Of a DNA stretch of 64,000 nt, positions 28,567 to 37,767 are shown in pieces. The first letter of the stretch is position 1; each line of letters opens with the position of its first letter. Made by a program: the position numbers and the translations under genes. The notes under the pieces are model-generated. The model saw nothing but the letters and a program-made list of their open reading frames with translations. It had not been told where the DNA came from and did not search any database. Where the stretch lies: NCBI GenBank assembly GCA_030765605.1, contig JAVCCG010000133.1, forward strand, positions 15,139-79,138, given 5' to 3'. This DNA comes from Candidatus Alcyoniella australis. GTDB lineage: Bacteria; Lernaellota; Lernaellaia; JAVCCG01; Alcyoniellaceae.

Positions 28567-28750
28567 TAACCCGCATTTCTCACGAGGGGTCTACTGCGGT
28601 GCACAATCTGCTCGCAATAACAGCGTCATCCTCGCCGATCCATGCTCGACGTACCGCAGAGGGTACGTCTGCGCAGAATCGACTCGTCTTCCTTGTTCTT
28701 GCGGCATCTTGCACGCCTCGCTACGAACCCTCGTGAGAAATGCGGGCTAA
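28567..28750. repeat. Repeat family A, copy 2 (184 bp)
   Basis: Terminal inverted repeats TAACCCGCATTTCTCACGA (left) and its near-perfect complement ending at 28750. The termini differ in sequence from those of copies 1 and 3, yet match each other. The centre has an exact 9-bp stem GACGTACCC-like pair (GACGTACC/GGGTACGTC region, about 28648-28670). The right end contains the ATG of the next gene. Confidence 0.85.
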
Positions 28751-29105
28751 ATTCGAGCGCATTGTTCAGCGCGCGCTGGACACGATCCCGGACGAGTTCC
28801 AGGAGTACATCGCGCAGGTGCCGGTGCTGGTCGAGGATCGGCCGGACCCCGAGCTGCTGGCCGAGCTGGGCATGGACCCGGACGAGCTGCTGTTCGGGGT
28901 GTTCCTCGGCGTGCCCGTGGGCGAGCTCAGTGTGTTCGACGTGGTAACCGACGTGCCGCGGATCGTGATCTTCCGCGAGGATCTGAGCCAGGCGTTCCCC
29001 GACGAGGCCGAGCTTTGCCACGAGATCCAGACCACGGTGCTGCACGAGGTGGCGCACCTGTTCGGCCTGGACGAGGCGCGGCTGGATGAACTGGGGTTCG
29101 GTTGA
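28740..29105 (+). CDS. Zincin-like metallopeptidase family protein (DUF1025 type)
   Basis: 121 residues. The C-terminal motif VLHEVAHLFGLDEARLDELG holds H102-E-x-x-H and the downstream Asp/Glu of the metzincin-like zinc site; it is the hallmark of the small cytoplasmic 'Zincin_1' proteins, whose substrate is not established. The middle (ELLFGVFLGVP, VVTDVPRIVIFREDL) is also typical. The chosen ATG at 28740 lies within the right terminus of repeat A, so the repeat supplies the start codon and leader; no Shine-Dalgarno is clear. An in-frame later start is not obvious. Confidence 0.85.
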   Translation: MRAKFERIVQRALDTIPDEFQEYIAQVPVLVEDRPDPELLAELGMDPDELLFGVFLGVPVGELSVFDVVTDVPRIVIFREDLSQAFPDEAELCHEIQTTVLHEVAHLFGLDEARLDELGFG

Positions 29106-29124
29106 CGCGGGAAAGAATCCGGAC

Positions 29125-29748
29125 TTAGCCCGCGTTGAGTTCGAGCTCCACCGCGGCATGCAGCAGCTGCAACACCATGCGTTCGTTTGGATCGTCCGTA
29201 TTCTTCAGCAGCATACGCAGATGTTTGCGCGCGGGCTCATAGCGGCTCAGGGCATAACTGAGAAAGGCGACCCTCCACCGGTAACGGCGGACTTGGGCCG
29301 TGTTGCTTTCCGGTCGTTTCAGCGTGTCTTGCAGCATTATCCGGTAATGCTGCAATGATGAGCGATAGTCGCCGGTGCGGAAGTACATCGAGGCCAGACC
29401 GCGATGTGGGCAGTTGGCGAATCCTTTGCCCGCGTTGACGTCGATCGCTTGGGTCAGCAGCTCCTCGCCCAACTTCTCGAATCCCTCCTCGTGGGCATAC
29501 TCCATGCCCAGAGTGACCAACGGAGCATAGGCCCCGCGCTGTGTGGCCGTACGCAACATGGCCTGGATCTCGGGTTGCGATGTGTCGTGGAGGTCGAATC
29601 CAACGTAATACAGGAACGAGTCAAAGCCGTCCTTGGCCTTGCCCTGAGGAGTGCTTTCGATCTGGAGCGGCTCGTGCAGCAGGTTGTCCGCCGCAGCCAG
29701 GCTGGCGGCGAGCAGCCGACCGACGTACGGCCCAATAAGGGCGCGCAA
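29125..29748 (-). CDS. TPR-like helical protein
   Basis: 207 residues, nearly all helical, with pairs of helices reminiscent of TPR or Sel1-type repeats (APLVTLGMEYAHEEGFEKLG, YFRTGDYRSSLQHYRIMLQD, SYALSRYEPARKHLRMLL). There is no signal peptide in the frame shown. The start is a TTG at 29748 without a clear ribosome site, so the real N-terminus could be internal. It converges with the zincin gene (20 bases apart). Proteins of this kind are scaffolds; no partner is evident. Confidence 0.6.
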   Translation of the reverse strand: MRALIGPYVGRLLAASLAAADNLLHEPLQIESTPQGKAKDGFDSFLYYVGFDLHDTSQPEIQAMLRTATQRGAYAPLVTLGMEYAHEEGFEKLGEELLTQAIDVNAGKGFANCPHRGLASMYFRTGDYRSSLQHYRIMLQDTLKRPESNTAQVRRYRWRVAFLSYALSRYEPARKHLRMLLKNTDDPNERMVLQLLHAAVELELNAG

Positions 29749-29804
29749 TGTGGCGCACCGTTGATTTGTCCATCTAGATAAAATTGTCTAGATACGGCTA
29801 TAAA

Positions 29805-31142
<1,338 letters not shown>

Positions 31143-31247
31143 CGTTTGGCTCCCAGGAAAACGGGTCGTCTATTTTTCTATTATAGCATCTCTGGACGAT
31201 GATTCGTGGGTGACCGTTGTGACTTGGTCGGTTTTCCGAGGTAAAAT

Positions 31248-31823
31248 TTGATTATGAAAACACGAGCGCTGTCGATCTTCGTCTCCGGTCTGATCCTAGC
31301 CTCGCTGCTGCTTGGCGCCTGCGGCCAAAAGGAGCGCGAGGCCCTGACCCTGGCGCGGGGCGAGGGGACCTACCAAGCCTATCGACGCTTTGCCGCCGAG
31401 TATCCCAGCAACTCCGACGGCCAATATTTCCTGGCCGTAGTCGGCCTGGTGACCGGCCGCGACCCGATCACCGATCCGGTGTTGCAAACTGCGGTGGAGA
31501 CCGCGCCGGACAGGGTGCGCAACGGCTACGAGCTTCGCGCGCAGTATCGCGCCGCGGTTGCTGAGGCCGACAGTTGCGTACTTCATTGTTCGGATGCGTT
31601 CATTGACTGTTCGCTGGCAGCCAAGGATCCGGCGGGGGAGGTCGACTACCCGGCCCTGGACAACTGCACGGGCGGCCTGGGCGTGTGCACCGACGCCTGC
31701 GATCCGCTGGTTGAAACCGCGCGCGAACACGCCGAGGTCTATTCCGTTGAGTTGGGGCTGATCGAACACGACGCCTCGCTGACGATCCTGGTGCTCGAAC
31801 GCGAGCAGATCGAGACGCCCTAA
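31248..31823 (+). CDS. Lipoprotein of unknown function with Cys-rich middle
   Basis: 191 residues. The signal peptide ends LLLGACG, a good lipobox. Residues about 30-90 look helical and TPR-like (YQAYRRFAAEYPSNSDGQYF resembles a tetratricopeptide unit). About 100-145 holds six Cys (CVLHCSDAFIDC, CTGGLGVCTDAC) in C-x3-C spacing. The GAGG ribosome site fits the TTG at 31248 best; an ATG two codons on is the alternative. The gene overlaps the convergent cupin gene by 4 bases. Confidence 0.75.
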   Translation: MIMKTRALSIFVSGLILASLLLGACGQKEREALTLARGEGTYQAYRRFAAEYPSNSDGQYFLAVVGLVTGRDPITDPVLQTAVETAPDRVRNGYELRAQYRAAVAEADSCVLHCSDAFIDCSLAAKDPAGEVDYPALDNCTGGLGVCTDACDPLVETAREHAEVYSVELGLIEHDASLTILVLEREQIETP

Positions 31824-32185
31824 CGCTGTTTGCGGTTGTAGTCGTCCTCAAGGCGGACGATGTCGTCCTCTTCCAGGTAGTCGCCGCGCTGGACCTCGAT
31901 GAAAATCACGGTCTGATCGCCGGGGTTGGCGATGCGGTGGGCCGCGCCCACGGGAATGTCAACGGCCAGGCCGGGCTCGAGATCGAGCTGTTCGCCCTCA
32001 AGGATCACCAGGGCCGTGCCGCGCACCACGAGCCAGTGCTCGCTACGGCGCCTGTGGAACTGATAGCTCAGCCGATGGCCGGGCTCGACCTCGATCCGCT
32101 TGACCTTGAATCCGGGCTGGTGCTCAAGCACCTCCCAGCGTCCCCACGGCGCTGTCGATTTTAGCTTGTCGTGCATGCCTGGCAT
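31820..32185 (-). CDS. Stand-alone cupin related to the mannose-6-phosphate isomerase II domain
   Basis: 121 residues of the cupin fold. The segments PGHRLSYQFHRRRSEHWLVV, IPVGAAHRIANPG and VQRGDYLEEDDIVRLEDDY closely follow the C-terminal isomerase domain of bifunctional ManC/AlgA enzymes. The metal-binding His/Glu/His set is visible (H in QFHRR, H in SEHW, H in AAHR). Alone, without the guanylyltransferase half, it may be a monofunctional mannose-6-phosphate isomerase or an altered sugar-binding protein. The start at 32185 is one of several close ATGs (32176 is next). Confidence 0.8.
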   Translation of the reverse strand: MPGMHDKLKSTAPWGRWEVLEHQPGFKVKRIEVEPGHRLSYQFHRRRSEHWLVVRGTALVILEGEQLDLEPGLAVDIPVGAAHRIANPGDQTVIFIEVQRGDYLEEDDIVRLEDDYNRKQR

Positions 32186-32253
32186 TGTCCGCGAGGCCCA
32201 ACGGCTAGTCAACCACTGCAACAACCGCCTCTCTTGGTTTATGATTGCGCCCG

Positions 32254-33141
32254 ATGCGCTACGAGGGGACCGTCTACCGACCGCCGAGCGAGGCCAACAG
32301 CCTGTTGATTCAGGCCACTGTTGGCTGTCCGCACAACCGTTGCGCTTTTTGCGAGATGTACCGCGACAAGCGCTTCCGCATCCGGCCCACCGCTGAGCTG
32401 CTCGAGGATCTGCAAAGCGCGCGCGAGGTCTACGGCAGCCAGGTGCGCTCGCTGTTCTTTCCTGACGGCAATTCGATCGTGCTCAAGACCGACGAGCTGG
32501 CGCGCGTGATCCAGCGCGCCTACGAGCTGTTCCCGCGCCTGGAGCGGGTCACGACCTACGGCAGCGCCAAGTTCCTGATCCGTAAGAGCTTCGATGATCT
32601 GCAACGCCTGCGTGCCGCCGGGCTGACGCGGATCCACGCCGGCATGGAGTCCGGCGACGCAGTCACCTTGGAGCGGATCAACAAGGGCGCGGACCCGCAG
32701 ACCATGATCGAGGCCGGACGCCGCGTCAAAGAGGCGGGGATCGAGCTCAGCGAATATGTGATGATCGGCATCGGCGGGGTCGAGCGCACGCGCGAACACG
32801 CCATTGCCAGCGGCCAGGTGCTCTCGGCCGTGGACCCGGACTTCATCCGCATCCGCACCTTTGTGCCGCGGCCGGGCACGCCGCTTTATGAGCGGTGGCA
32901 ACGCGGCGAATTCGCGCTGGTCGACGCCTACCAGGCGCTGGACGAGACCGCGTTGCTGATCGAGCACATCGACGGAACCTCCGAGCTGCACTCGGACCAC
33001 ATCAGCAACTTCATCGACGTCGCGGGCCGTTTCCCCGAGGACAAATCCGCAATGCTCGCGGTCCTACAGCAGGCCAAAACCCGGCCGCGCTCAGCCTTTC
33101 GCCCTCCCACCGAGGAGCTGATTCACCTGATGAGCCTCTAA
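32254..33141 (+). CDS. Radical SAM protein with Cx4Cx2C cluster motif
   Basis: 295 residues. The [4Fe-4S]-SAM motif reads CPHNRCAFC, that is C-x4-C-x2-C where the canonical spacing is C-x3-C-x2-C; this variant occurs in a described group of radical SAM proteins with Elp3/HemN-like barrels. Later motifs (RIHAGMESGD, the SAM-ribose region, and YVMIGIGG) support an intact core barrel. The reaction is unknown. The ATG at 32254 begins MRYEGTVYRPPSEANS; a TTG at 32245 is in frame but less likely. No partner gene suggests a substrate. Confidence 0.85.
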   Translation: MRYEGTVYRPPSEANSLLIQATVGCPHNRCAFCEMYRDKRFRIRPTAELLEDLQSAREVYGSQVRSLFFPDGNSIVLKTDELARVIQRAYELFPRLERVTTYGSAKFLIRKSFDDLQRLRAAGLTRIHAGMESGDAVTLERINKGADPQTMIEAGRRVKEAGIELSEYVMIGIGGVERTREHAIASGQVLSAVDPDFIRIRTFVPRPGTPLYERWQRGEFALVDAYQALDETALLIEHIDGTSELHSDHISNFIDVAGRFPEDKSAMLAVLQQAKTRPRSAFRPPTEELIHLMSL

Positions 33142-33253
33142 CGCGTCCCGCCTGGGGAACGCGAACCGAGTTGTTGACAACTCCAGTTGGAGCCGACAGG
33201 ATGCTTTTGGCAACCCGAAAAAAAGACACCGCTTTTCTATCCCGGGAGGTCAG

Positions 33254-33970
33254 ATGAGACCGACCATTTTGATCATCGCCCTGGCGTCCGCGTTGCTATT
33301 GCTGGTGGCCGCCCCGGCCCAAGCGCTGCATGTGCAGATGGATCTGCCGCAGATCGTTGAGCAGGCCCAGCTGGTGTTCATTGGAACGCCGGTCGAAGTC
33401 AGCTGCGAGCACAACCACGCAGGCGCGATTCAGACGCGCTATCGGCTGGACGTGGAGCGCACGCTCAAGGGGTCCGGGCTGTTGTCCGACCAGAACAGCC
33501 TGGAGCTGACCTTTGCCGGCGGCGAGATCGGCGAACAGGCGATGGTGGTCAGCGGCGTGCCTCAACTGGCTCTGGACCAGCGCTACGTACTGCTGGTGCT
33601 GCACGACGGCCAATCCTACCTCAGCCCGATCGTGGGCCAGCATCAGGGATTGTTCATGGTGCAGACCGAGCCGGCCACCGGCCGCGAGCTGGTGCTGACC
33701 GCCGATGGCCGGATGATCGAGAAGATCGAGAACGGCCGGTTGGTCGTCGGCGCGCGGGTGGAGCTGGACCAGCTCGGACGGCTGCAGGCGGTCGTCGAGC
33801 AGACCCCGCAGGCCAACCCAGAGCCGCCGGTCAGCCTGGACCCGGACAAGGTGCGGGTGCTCGACCACCGCTCGGCCGAGCAGCCCTTTGTTGACACGCA
33901 ACGCGCCATGCCCCTCAACGAGTTTCTCGAGACGCTGTCCGCGATGATCGCGCAGGACCAGGCGCAGTAG
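33254..33970 (+). CDS. Exported protein of unknown function, partner of the metalloprotease gene
   Basis: 238 residues with a clear signal peptide (RPTILIIALASALLLLVAAPAQA). The mature N-terminal half looks like an OB-like or beta-sandwich domain (LVFIGTPVEVSCEHNHAG, TRYRLDVERTLKG, QRYVLLVLHDGQSYLSP), a pattern I have seen in small bacterial extracytoplasmic proteins near matrixin-type proteases. A GGGAGG site precedes the ATG, and the downstream protease starts 9 bases after the stop, so they form an operon. It may be a cofactor, inhibitor or substrate of that protease; this is inference. Confidence 0.75.
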   Translation: MRPTILIIALASALLLLVAAPAQALHVQMDLPQIVEQAQLVFIGTPVEVSCEHNHAGAIQTRYRLDVERTLKGSGLLSDQNSLELTFAGGEIGEQAMVVSGVPQLALDQRYVLLVLHDGQSYLSPIVGQHQGLFMVQTEPATGRELVLTADGRMIEKIENGRLVVGARVELDQLGRLQAVVEQTPQANPEPPVSLDPDKVRVLDHRSAEQPFVDTQRAMPLNEFLETLSAMIAQDQAQ

Positions 33971-33979
33971 GGGGAACGG

Positions 33980-35269
33980 ATGAGCGACCGAGCATCGAAG
34001 ATAAAGATCGCGCTGCTGTGCTTTGCCCTGCTGCTGGCCGCAGGCCTGGCTCTGGCCGACGTGCCACACAGCCGGACCCGCGACGTGCCGTACACCATCA
34101 ACCAGTTCCCGTCGAGCTATGATCCCTGGGAGCAGTACGACGAGTCGTTGATGTATCAATGGGACACCTTTGCCAACGTGATGTATCCCGCCTCAAGCCC
34201 GCCGGGCACATTCGGGGCGGGCAATGGCAAGAACGAATACGCCGGGTTTCTGACCAACTCCCAGGTGGACTCGTACTATGGCTTCACCTGGGGCGGGGCC
34301 GCGGCCATGACCATTAGCTGGTGGGATCACACCGGACACATCTCGGAATCGGACATCGCCTGGAACGCGCACCTGAATTGGACAACCGATATCGAGGATT
34401 ACCTGGAAGACTCCTCGATTTTGCCCTATCAGCTGGCCACGATCCACGAGCTGGGGCACACCTTCGGCCTGGACGACTACGACTATGACAAGTCCGATGA
34501 TAAGTCGGTCGGCTACGAGACCGTGATGAACTACTCACACCCCTGGCACAACTACGCTCTGGGATTGGACGATGGCCAGACCGTGCAGAAGATGTACCCC
34601 AGCCGCCAGAATACGGTGCACGACCTCGGAATTTACGACTTCCACTGCACCAGCCAGTTCTCCTGCCCGGACGCGAGCAAGTCCACCGGCTCGGTGGCCT
34701 GCGGCCGCTCGTTCGAGATCGACGGCATACAGATCGCCAACCTGGGCAATTACAGCGAGTCCAACGTCTCGGCCACGTTCTATCTTTCCGAGGACATCAA
34801 TATCAGCTCCTCGGACGTGAAACTGGGCACGATCAGCTTCGGCAGCCTGGCCAGCCGCTCGCGCAGTATCGTCGATGTGGAGTTGACGGTCCCCTCCGAC
34901 ACTGACATCGACACCTACTACGTGGGCGCGATCATCTCCGGCGCTTCGGGTGACGCGCTGTCGGAGAACAACTCGATGTTTCTGCCCGGGCAGATCAGGG
35001 TCACCTCAAGCGGCGGCGGCGGTGGCGACGACGACGAGCCCAACGACCCGCAGGACTGCGAACGCTTCTGCGAGGTGATAGATAGCTGCTCCCTGGCCTC
35101 GGAGATCGACGTTTCGTCCTGGGACGAGTGCGTGAACCTGTGCGAGATCATTCGCCATTCGGTGCTCGAGTGCGTGCTCGATGCCACCTACTGCTCCGAG
35201 GTCGCGGACTGCATCGGTGCAGGCGACGACTCAAGCTCCGACGATGAGGAAGACGCCTGCTGCGGCTGA
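33980..35269 (+). CDS. Secreted metzincin-type protease with Cys-rich, acidic C-terminus
   Basis: 429 residues. A signal peptide (about 1-27) is followed by a matrixin-like catalytic domain with the zinc signature HELGHTFGLDDYD (HExxHxxGxxD) and the Met-turn candidate VMNYSHP. A CARDB-like beta domain (about 215-335) follows, then a GGGGGDDD linker, an eight-Cys module (CERFCEVIDSC, CVNLCEIIRHSVLEC) and an acidic tail ending DACCG. The Cys at the extreme C-terminus after Asp/Glu residues parallels the phosphoesterase at 29805-31142. It is probably exported and perhaps surface-held; the substrate is unknown. Confidence 0.85.
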   Translation: MSDRASKIKIALLCFALLLAAGLALADVPHSRTRDVPYTINQFPSSYDPWEQYDESLMYQWDTFANVMYPASSPPGTFGAGNGKNEYAGFLTNSQVDSYYGFTWGGAAAMTISWWDHTGHISESDIAWNAHLNWTTDIEDYLEDSSILPYQLATIHELGHTFGLDDYDYDKSDDKSVGYETVMNYSHPWHNYALGLDDGQTVQKMYPSRQNTVHDLGIYDFHCTSQFSCPDASKSTGSVACGRSFEIDGIQIANLGNYSESNVSATFYLSEDINISSSDVKLGTISFGSLASRSRSIVDVELTVPSDTDIDTYYVGAIISGASGDALSENNSMFLPGQIRVTSSGGGGGDDDEPNDPQDCERFCEVIDSCSLASEIDVSSWDECVNLCEIIRHSVLECVLDATYCSEVADCIGAGDDSSSDDEEDACCG

Positions 35270-35354
35270 TTGATCTTCAGCCGTGGCGAGGAACGCCCCA
35301 CGTACTATAGAATTATGGGTGTCCCCGAAACTTCGGATCTCTTCCCTTGAGCAT

Positions 35355-35380
35355 GTCAGAATAAGGTGCTAAATTCTGAC
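35355..35380. promoter_or_regulatory. Candidate operator of the phd/relE-type module
   Basis: An exact 8-bp inverted repeat GTCAGAAT/ATTCTGAC with a 10-base spacer lies 32 bases before the antitoxin start. Such palindromes upstream of Phd/YefM genes usually bind the antitoxin, giving autorepression. Confidence 0.6.
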
Positions 35381-35411
35381 CTGTCGGAAGCGTGAACGAG
35401 GAGCGGGGCTT

Positions 35412-35699
35412 ATGAACCTGAAAGACGACGTTAGGCCGATCACCTACCTAAAGAACAACACCGCGGAGTTGGTGCGGGACGTTTCGCAGGACGGCCGAAC
35501 CGTGCTGATTACGCAGAACGGCGAGGCCAAGGTCGTGGTGATGGACGTGGATACCTACTCCCGTTGGCGCAATGCCCTGGCGCTGATGAAGATGATCTCC
35601 CAGGGCGAGGCTGATGTTGACGCGGGCCGGGTGCTGACCCAGGACGAGGCGTTCGCAAGGGCGGAAAGGACAATCGAGCGGGCCACCGCCGATGAGTGA
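35412..35699 (+). CDS. Antitoxin of the Phd/YefM family
   Basis: 95 residues. The N-terminal half is the Phd fold: PITYLKNNTAELVRDVSQDG, then VLITQNGEAKVVVMDVDTYSRW, which forms the DNA-binding dimer. The acidic helical C-terminus (about 60-95) would wrap the toxin. It precedes its toxin, the usual order, and overlaps it by 8 bases, which keeps expression coupled. The ribosome site GAGGAGCGGGG lies upstream, and the palindromic operator further up implies autoregulation. Confidence 0.88.
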   Translation: MNLKDDVRPITYLKNNTAELVRDVSQDGRTVLITQNGEAKVVVMDVDTYSRWRNALALMKMISQGEADVDAGRVLTQDEAFARAERTIERATADE

Positions 35700-36039
35700 G
35701 CGTAAATATAAAGTGCTCTGGGCTGAAAGCGGAGCACGCGACCTGGAGGAGATCGTCCTGCACATCGCCCAGGACTCTCCGGGCAACGCGCGCAAAGGAC
35801 TCAAACGGCTGAGGGACAAGGCCGCGGCCCTGGAGACTCTTCCCCTGCGCGGTCGGGTCGTGCCCGAGCTGGCCCGCCTGGGCCTGCGCTCCTGGCGCGA
35901 GCTGATGTTGAAACCCTATCGCATTGTCTATCGCGTTGATTCCCAAACCGTGCTGGTCCTGGCGCTCATCGACTCCCGCCGCGACCTGGAAGACCTGCTG
36001 CTCGAACGCATGGTAAGACCGGCAGATTTACAGTTATAA
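35692..36039 (+). CDS. RelE/ParE superfamily toxin
   Basis: 115 residues with the ParE/RelE fold: VLWAESGARDLEEIVLHIAQ, KGLKRLRDKAAALETLPLRG and the late strand YRIVYRVDSQTVLVLALIDSRR. The YRIVYRV..I.SRR pattern is the family signature. ParE members inhibit gyrase and RelE members cleave mRNA on the ribosome; sequence by eye does not settle which (the long N-terminal helices and lack of an obvious RelE triad favour ParE). It is followed 290 bases later by a second, unrelated module. Confidence 0.87.
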   Translation: MSERKYKVLWAESGARDLEEIVLHIAQDSPGNARKGLKRLRDKAAALETLPLRGRVVPELARLGLRSWRELMLKPYRIVYRVDSQTVLVLALIDSRRDLEDLLLERMVRPADLQL

Positions 36040-36288
36040 CGTCCGGTAGATTAATCGTTTGATATCAATCGCTTTCCGTCATCCTGAAACGGAGGCGAAG
36101 GATCTACGCGCGCATGGTGAATTTTGTTGTAACCAGGAGAGGGAAAATTGAGGGCTCATCCCTACCACTCCGTCTGGAAATCCAATCCGAAAACACGAAT
36201 GAGATTAAACATGATGGCTTCTAAAGATGGTTTATTTTATAATAATATCAGTGTGGGTAGCCACGAATAGAAGACTCGCTGTAAGTAA

Positions 36289-36315
36289 TTTGATTTACCT
36301 TATAGGTTAATCAAA
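36289..36315. promoter_or_regulatory. Candidate operator of the higBA-type module
   Basis: A 27-bp palindrome: arms TTTGATTTACCT and AGGTTAATCAAA match at 11 of 12 positions around a TAT centre, 17 bases before the toxin ATG. It is the expected binding site of the downstream HTH antitoxin. The region 36040-36288 upstream is AT-rich and holds no gene I can support. Confidence 0.65.
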
Positions 36316-36332
36316 CTTGACAAAGGCTTCCT

Positions 36333-36674
36333 ATGGAAATAATATATAAGTCGAAAAAGCTAGAAAATGCTTTCATGAAAAGGAAACAAGGCGTGCAGGA
36401 GTGGGGTGATCAAAACGCAAAGAAACTATTCCTGAGGCATACACAACTACAAGCTGCTGACAACCTGGCAATTTTCAGCACATTACCCGCAACTGGCTTC
36501 GAACAATTGAGAGGCGACCGAAAAACTCAGTTCGCCTGTTACGGGAAACACCCCTTCCGGCTCATTTTCGAAGCAGCCCATGATCCGGTACCTAGACAAT
36601 CAGATGGTGGTGTGGACTTGGTTTTAGTGACAAGAATCCGAATCATTGAGGTGGTCGACTATCATGGCGACTGA
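36333..36674 (+). CDS. HigB-like toxin (RelE superfamily)
   Basis: 113 residues. The start MEIIYKSKKLENAF, the central LRHTQLQAADNLAIFSTLP and the strand GKHPFRLIFEAAH correspond to the HigB/plasmid-maintenance killer fold, which cleaves mRNA on the ribosome. It comes before its antitoxin, the order typical of higBA and the reverse of the preceding module. The AT-rich codon use differs sharply from the surrounding genes, a sign of horizontal transfer. The stop overlaps the antitoxin gene by 11 bases. Confidence 0.8.
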   Translation: MEIIYKSKKLENAFMKRKQGVQEWGDQNAKKLFLRHTQLQAADNLAIFSTLPATGFEQLRGDRKTQFACYGKHPFRLIFEAAHDPVPRQSDGGVDLVLVTRIRIIEVVDYHGD

Positions 36675-37764
36675 ACGACAAAAAAAAGCCAAACCCGACT
36701 ATGCGATTCCTCCTGGAGAAACGCTGTCTGAAACGCTCCATGCCTTGGGTATGACCCAGAAGGAATTTGCGATCAGAACGGGGCTTTCGGAAAAACATAT
36801 AGTGTCCATTCTTCAAGGCAACGCTCCGATAACGCCTGAAACTGCATTGAAATTTGAAACGGTTCTGGGAGTTCACGCTAGCTTTTGGAACAACCTTGAG
36901 AGAAATTACAGAGACACCCTAGCCCGATTGGAGAAAGAGAAACGACTTCAGCAGGATATCGCATGGCTCGACAATATTCCTGTTGCCACAATTGTTAAGC
37001 ATGGATGGATTAAAAAAAACAAAGAAAAATCTATGAAACTTCAAGAGGTTCTCTCATTTTATGGCGTCTCGTCGCCAAAGGAATGGGATAAGCTTTGGGC
37101 AAATGTCCGTTTCGCCGCGAGGCAAAGTAAGGCTTTTGAAACTGACCCCGGTGCAGTATCCGCATGGATGCGGATTGGTGAGCTTCGTGCGCAAGATATT
37201 GCCTGTCAACCATATAACCATGACCGGTTCCGTGAGGTTTTAGGGGAAGTCCGAGATTTAACTGTAAGAAGTGCAAGAGACTTTCAGCCGAGAATAATCC
37301 AATGGTGCGCAGAGGCCGGCGTAGCTGTCGTTTTTGTAAAAGAGCTCCCGAGAATACGCCTAAATGGTATTACTCGCTGGCTAAACCCCAACAAGGCGTT
37401 AATCCAGCTCTGCCTACGTCACAAAAGCAACGCCCAGTTATGGTTTACTTTCTTCCACGAGGCCGGGCATATCCTTAAGCATGGGAAAAGAGACCTTTTT
37501 TTGGAGAACGATGAATACCAAGATAGTCAAAAAGAAAAGGAGGCAGATAAATTTGCCTCCGATTTTTTAATTCCACCTCGTGAATGGGACTCTTTTTTAT
37601 CCGAACACATCGATTGCTCTTACTCTAGGGATGATATTAAAACGTTCGCAGCAAGGGTCGGCATTGCACCGGGGATCGTTGTCGGTAGGCTTCAGCACGA
37701 GAGGCTTATTCGTTATTCTCATTGCAATGACTTGAAGGTTAAGCTGGTCTGGAGTTCCAACTAA
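36664..37764 (+). CDS. HigA-like antitoxin fused to an ImmA/IrrE metallopeptidase
   Basis: 366 residues. The N-terminal XRE-type helix-turn-helix (about 20-75: LGMTQKEFAIRTGLSEKHIV) is of the HigA/VapI kind. A linker region follows, then an M78 peptidase domain with the zinc motif FFHEAGHILKH (His265, Glu266, His269) and a later acidic helix (EKEADKFASDFLIPP) giving the third ligand. ImmA/IrrE peptidases cleave repressors, so this protein may be its own switch: repressor and peptidase in one chain. HTH-M78 fusions are known, including in phage and TA loci. The ATG at 36664 is chosen; the frame extends 6 codons further. Confidence 0.87.
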   Translation: MATERQKKAKPDYAIPPGETLSETLHALGMTQKEFAIRTGLSEKHIVSILQGNAPITPETALKFETVLGVHASFWNNLERNYRDTLARLEKEKRLQQDIAWLDNIPVATIVKHGWIKKNKEKSMKLQEVLSFYGVSSPKEWDKLWANVRFAARQSKAFETDPGAVSAWMRIGELRAQDIACQPYNHDRFREVLGEVRDLTVRSARDFQPRIIQWCAEAGVAVVFVKELPRIRLNGITRWLNPNKALIQLCLRHKSNAQLWFTFFHEAGHILKHGKRDLFLENDEYQDSQKEKEADKFASDFLIPPREWDSFLSEHIDCSYSRDDIKTFAARVGIAPGIVVGRLQHERLIRYSHCNDLKVKLVWSSN

Positions 37765-37767
37765 TAA

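Noticed and set aside
28567-28750. Insertion sequence
   Set aside because: The element has inverted ends but only about 185 bp and no open frame for a transposase; it is treated as a non-autonomous repeat.
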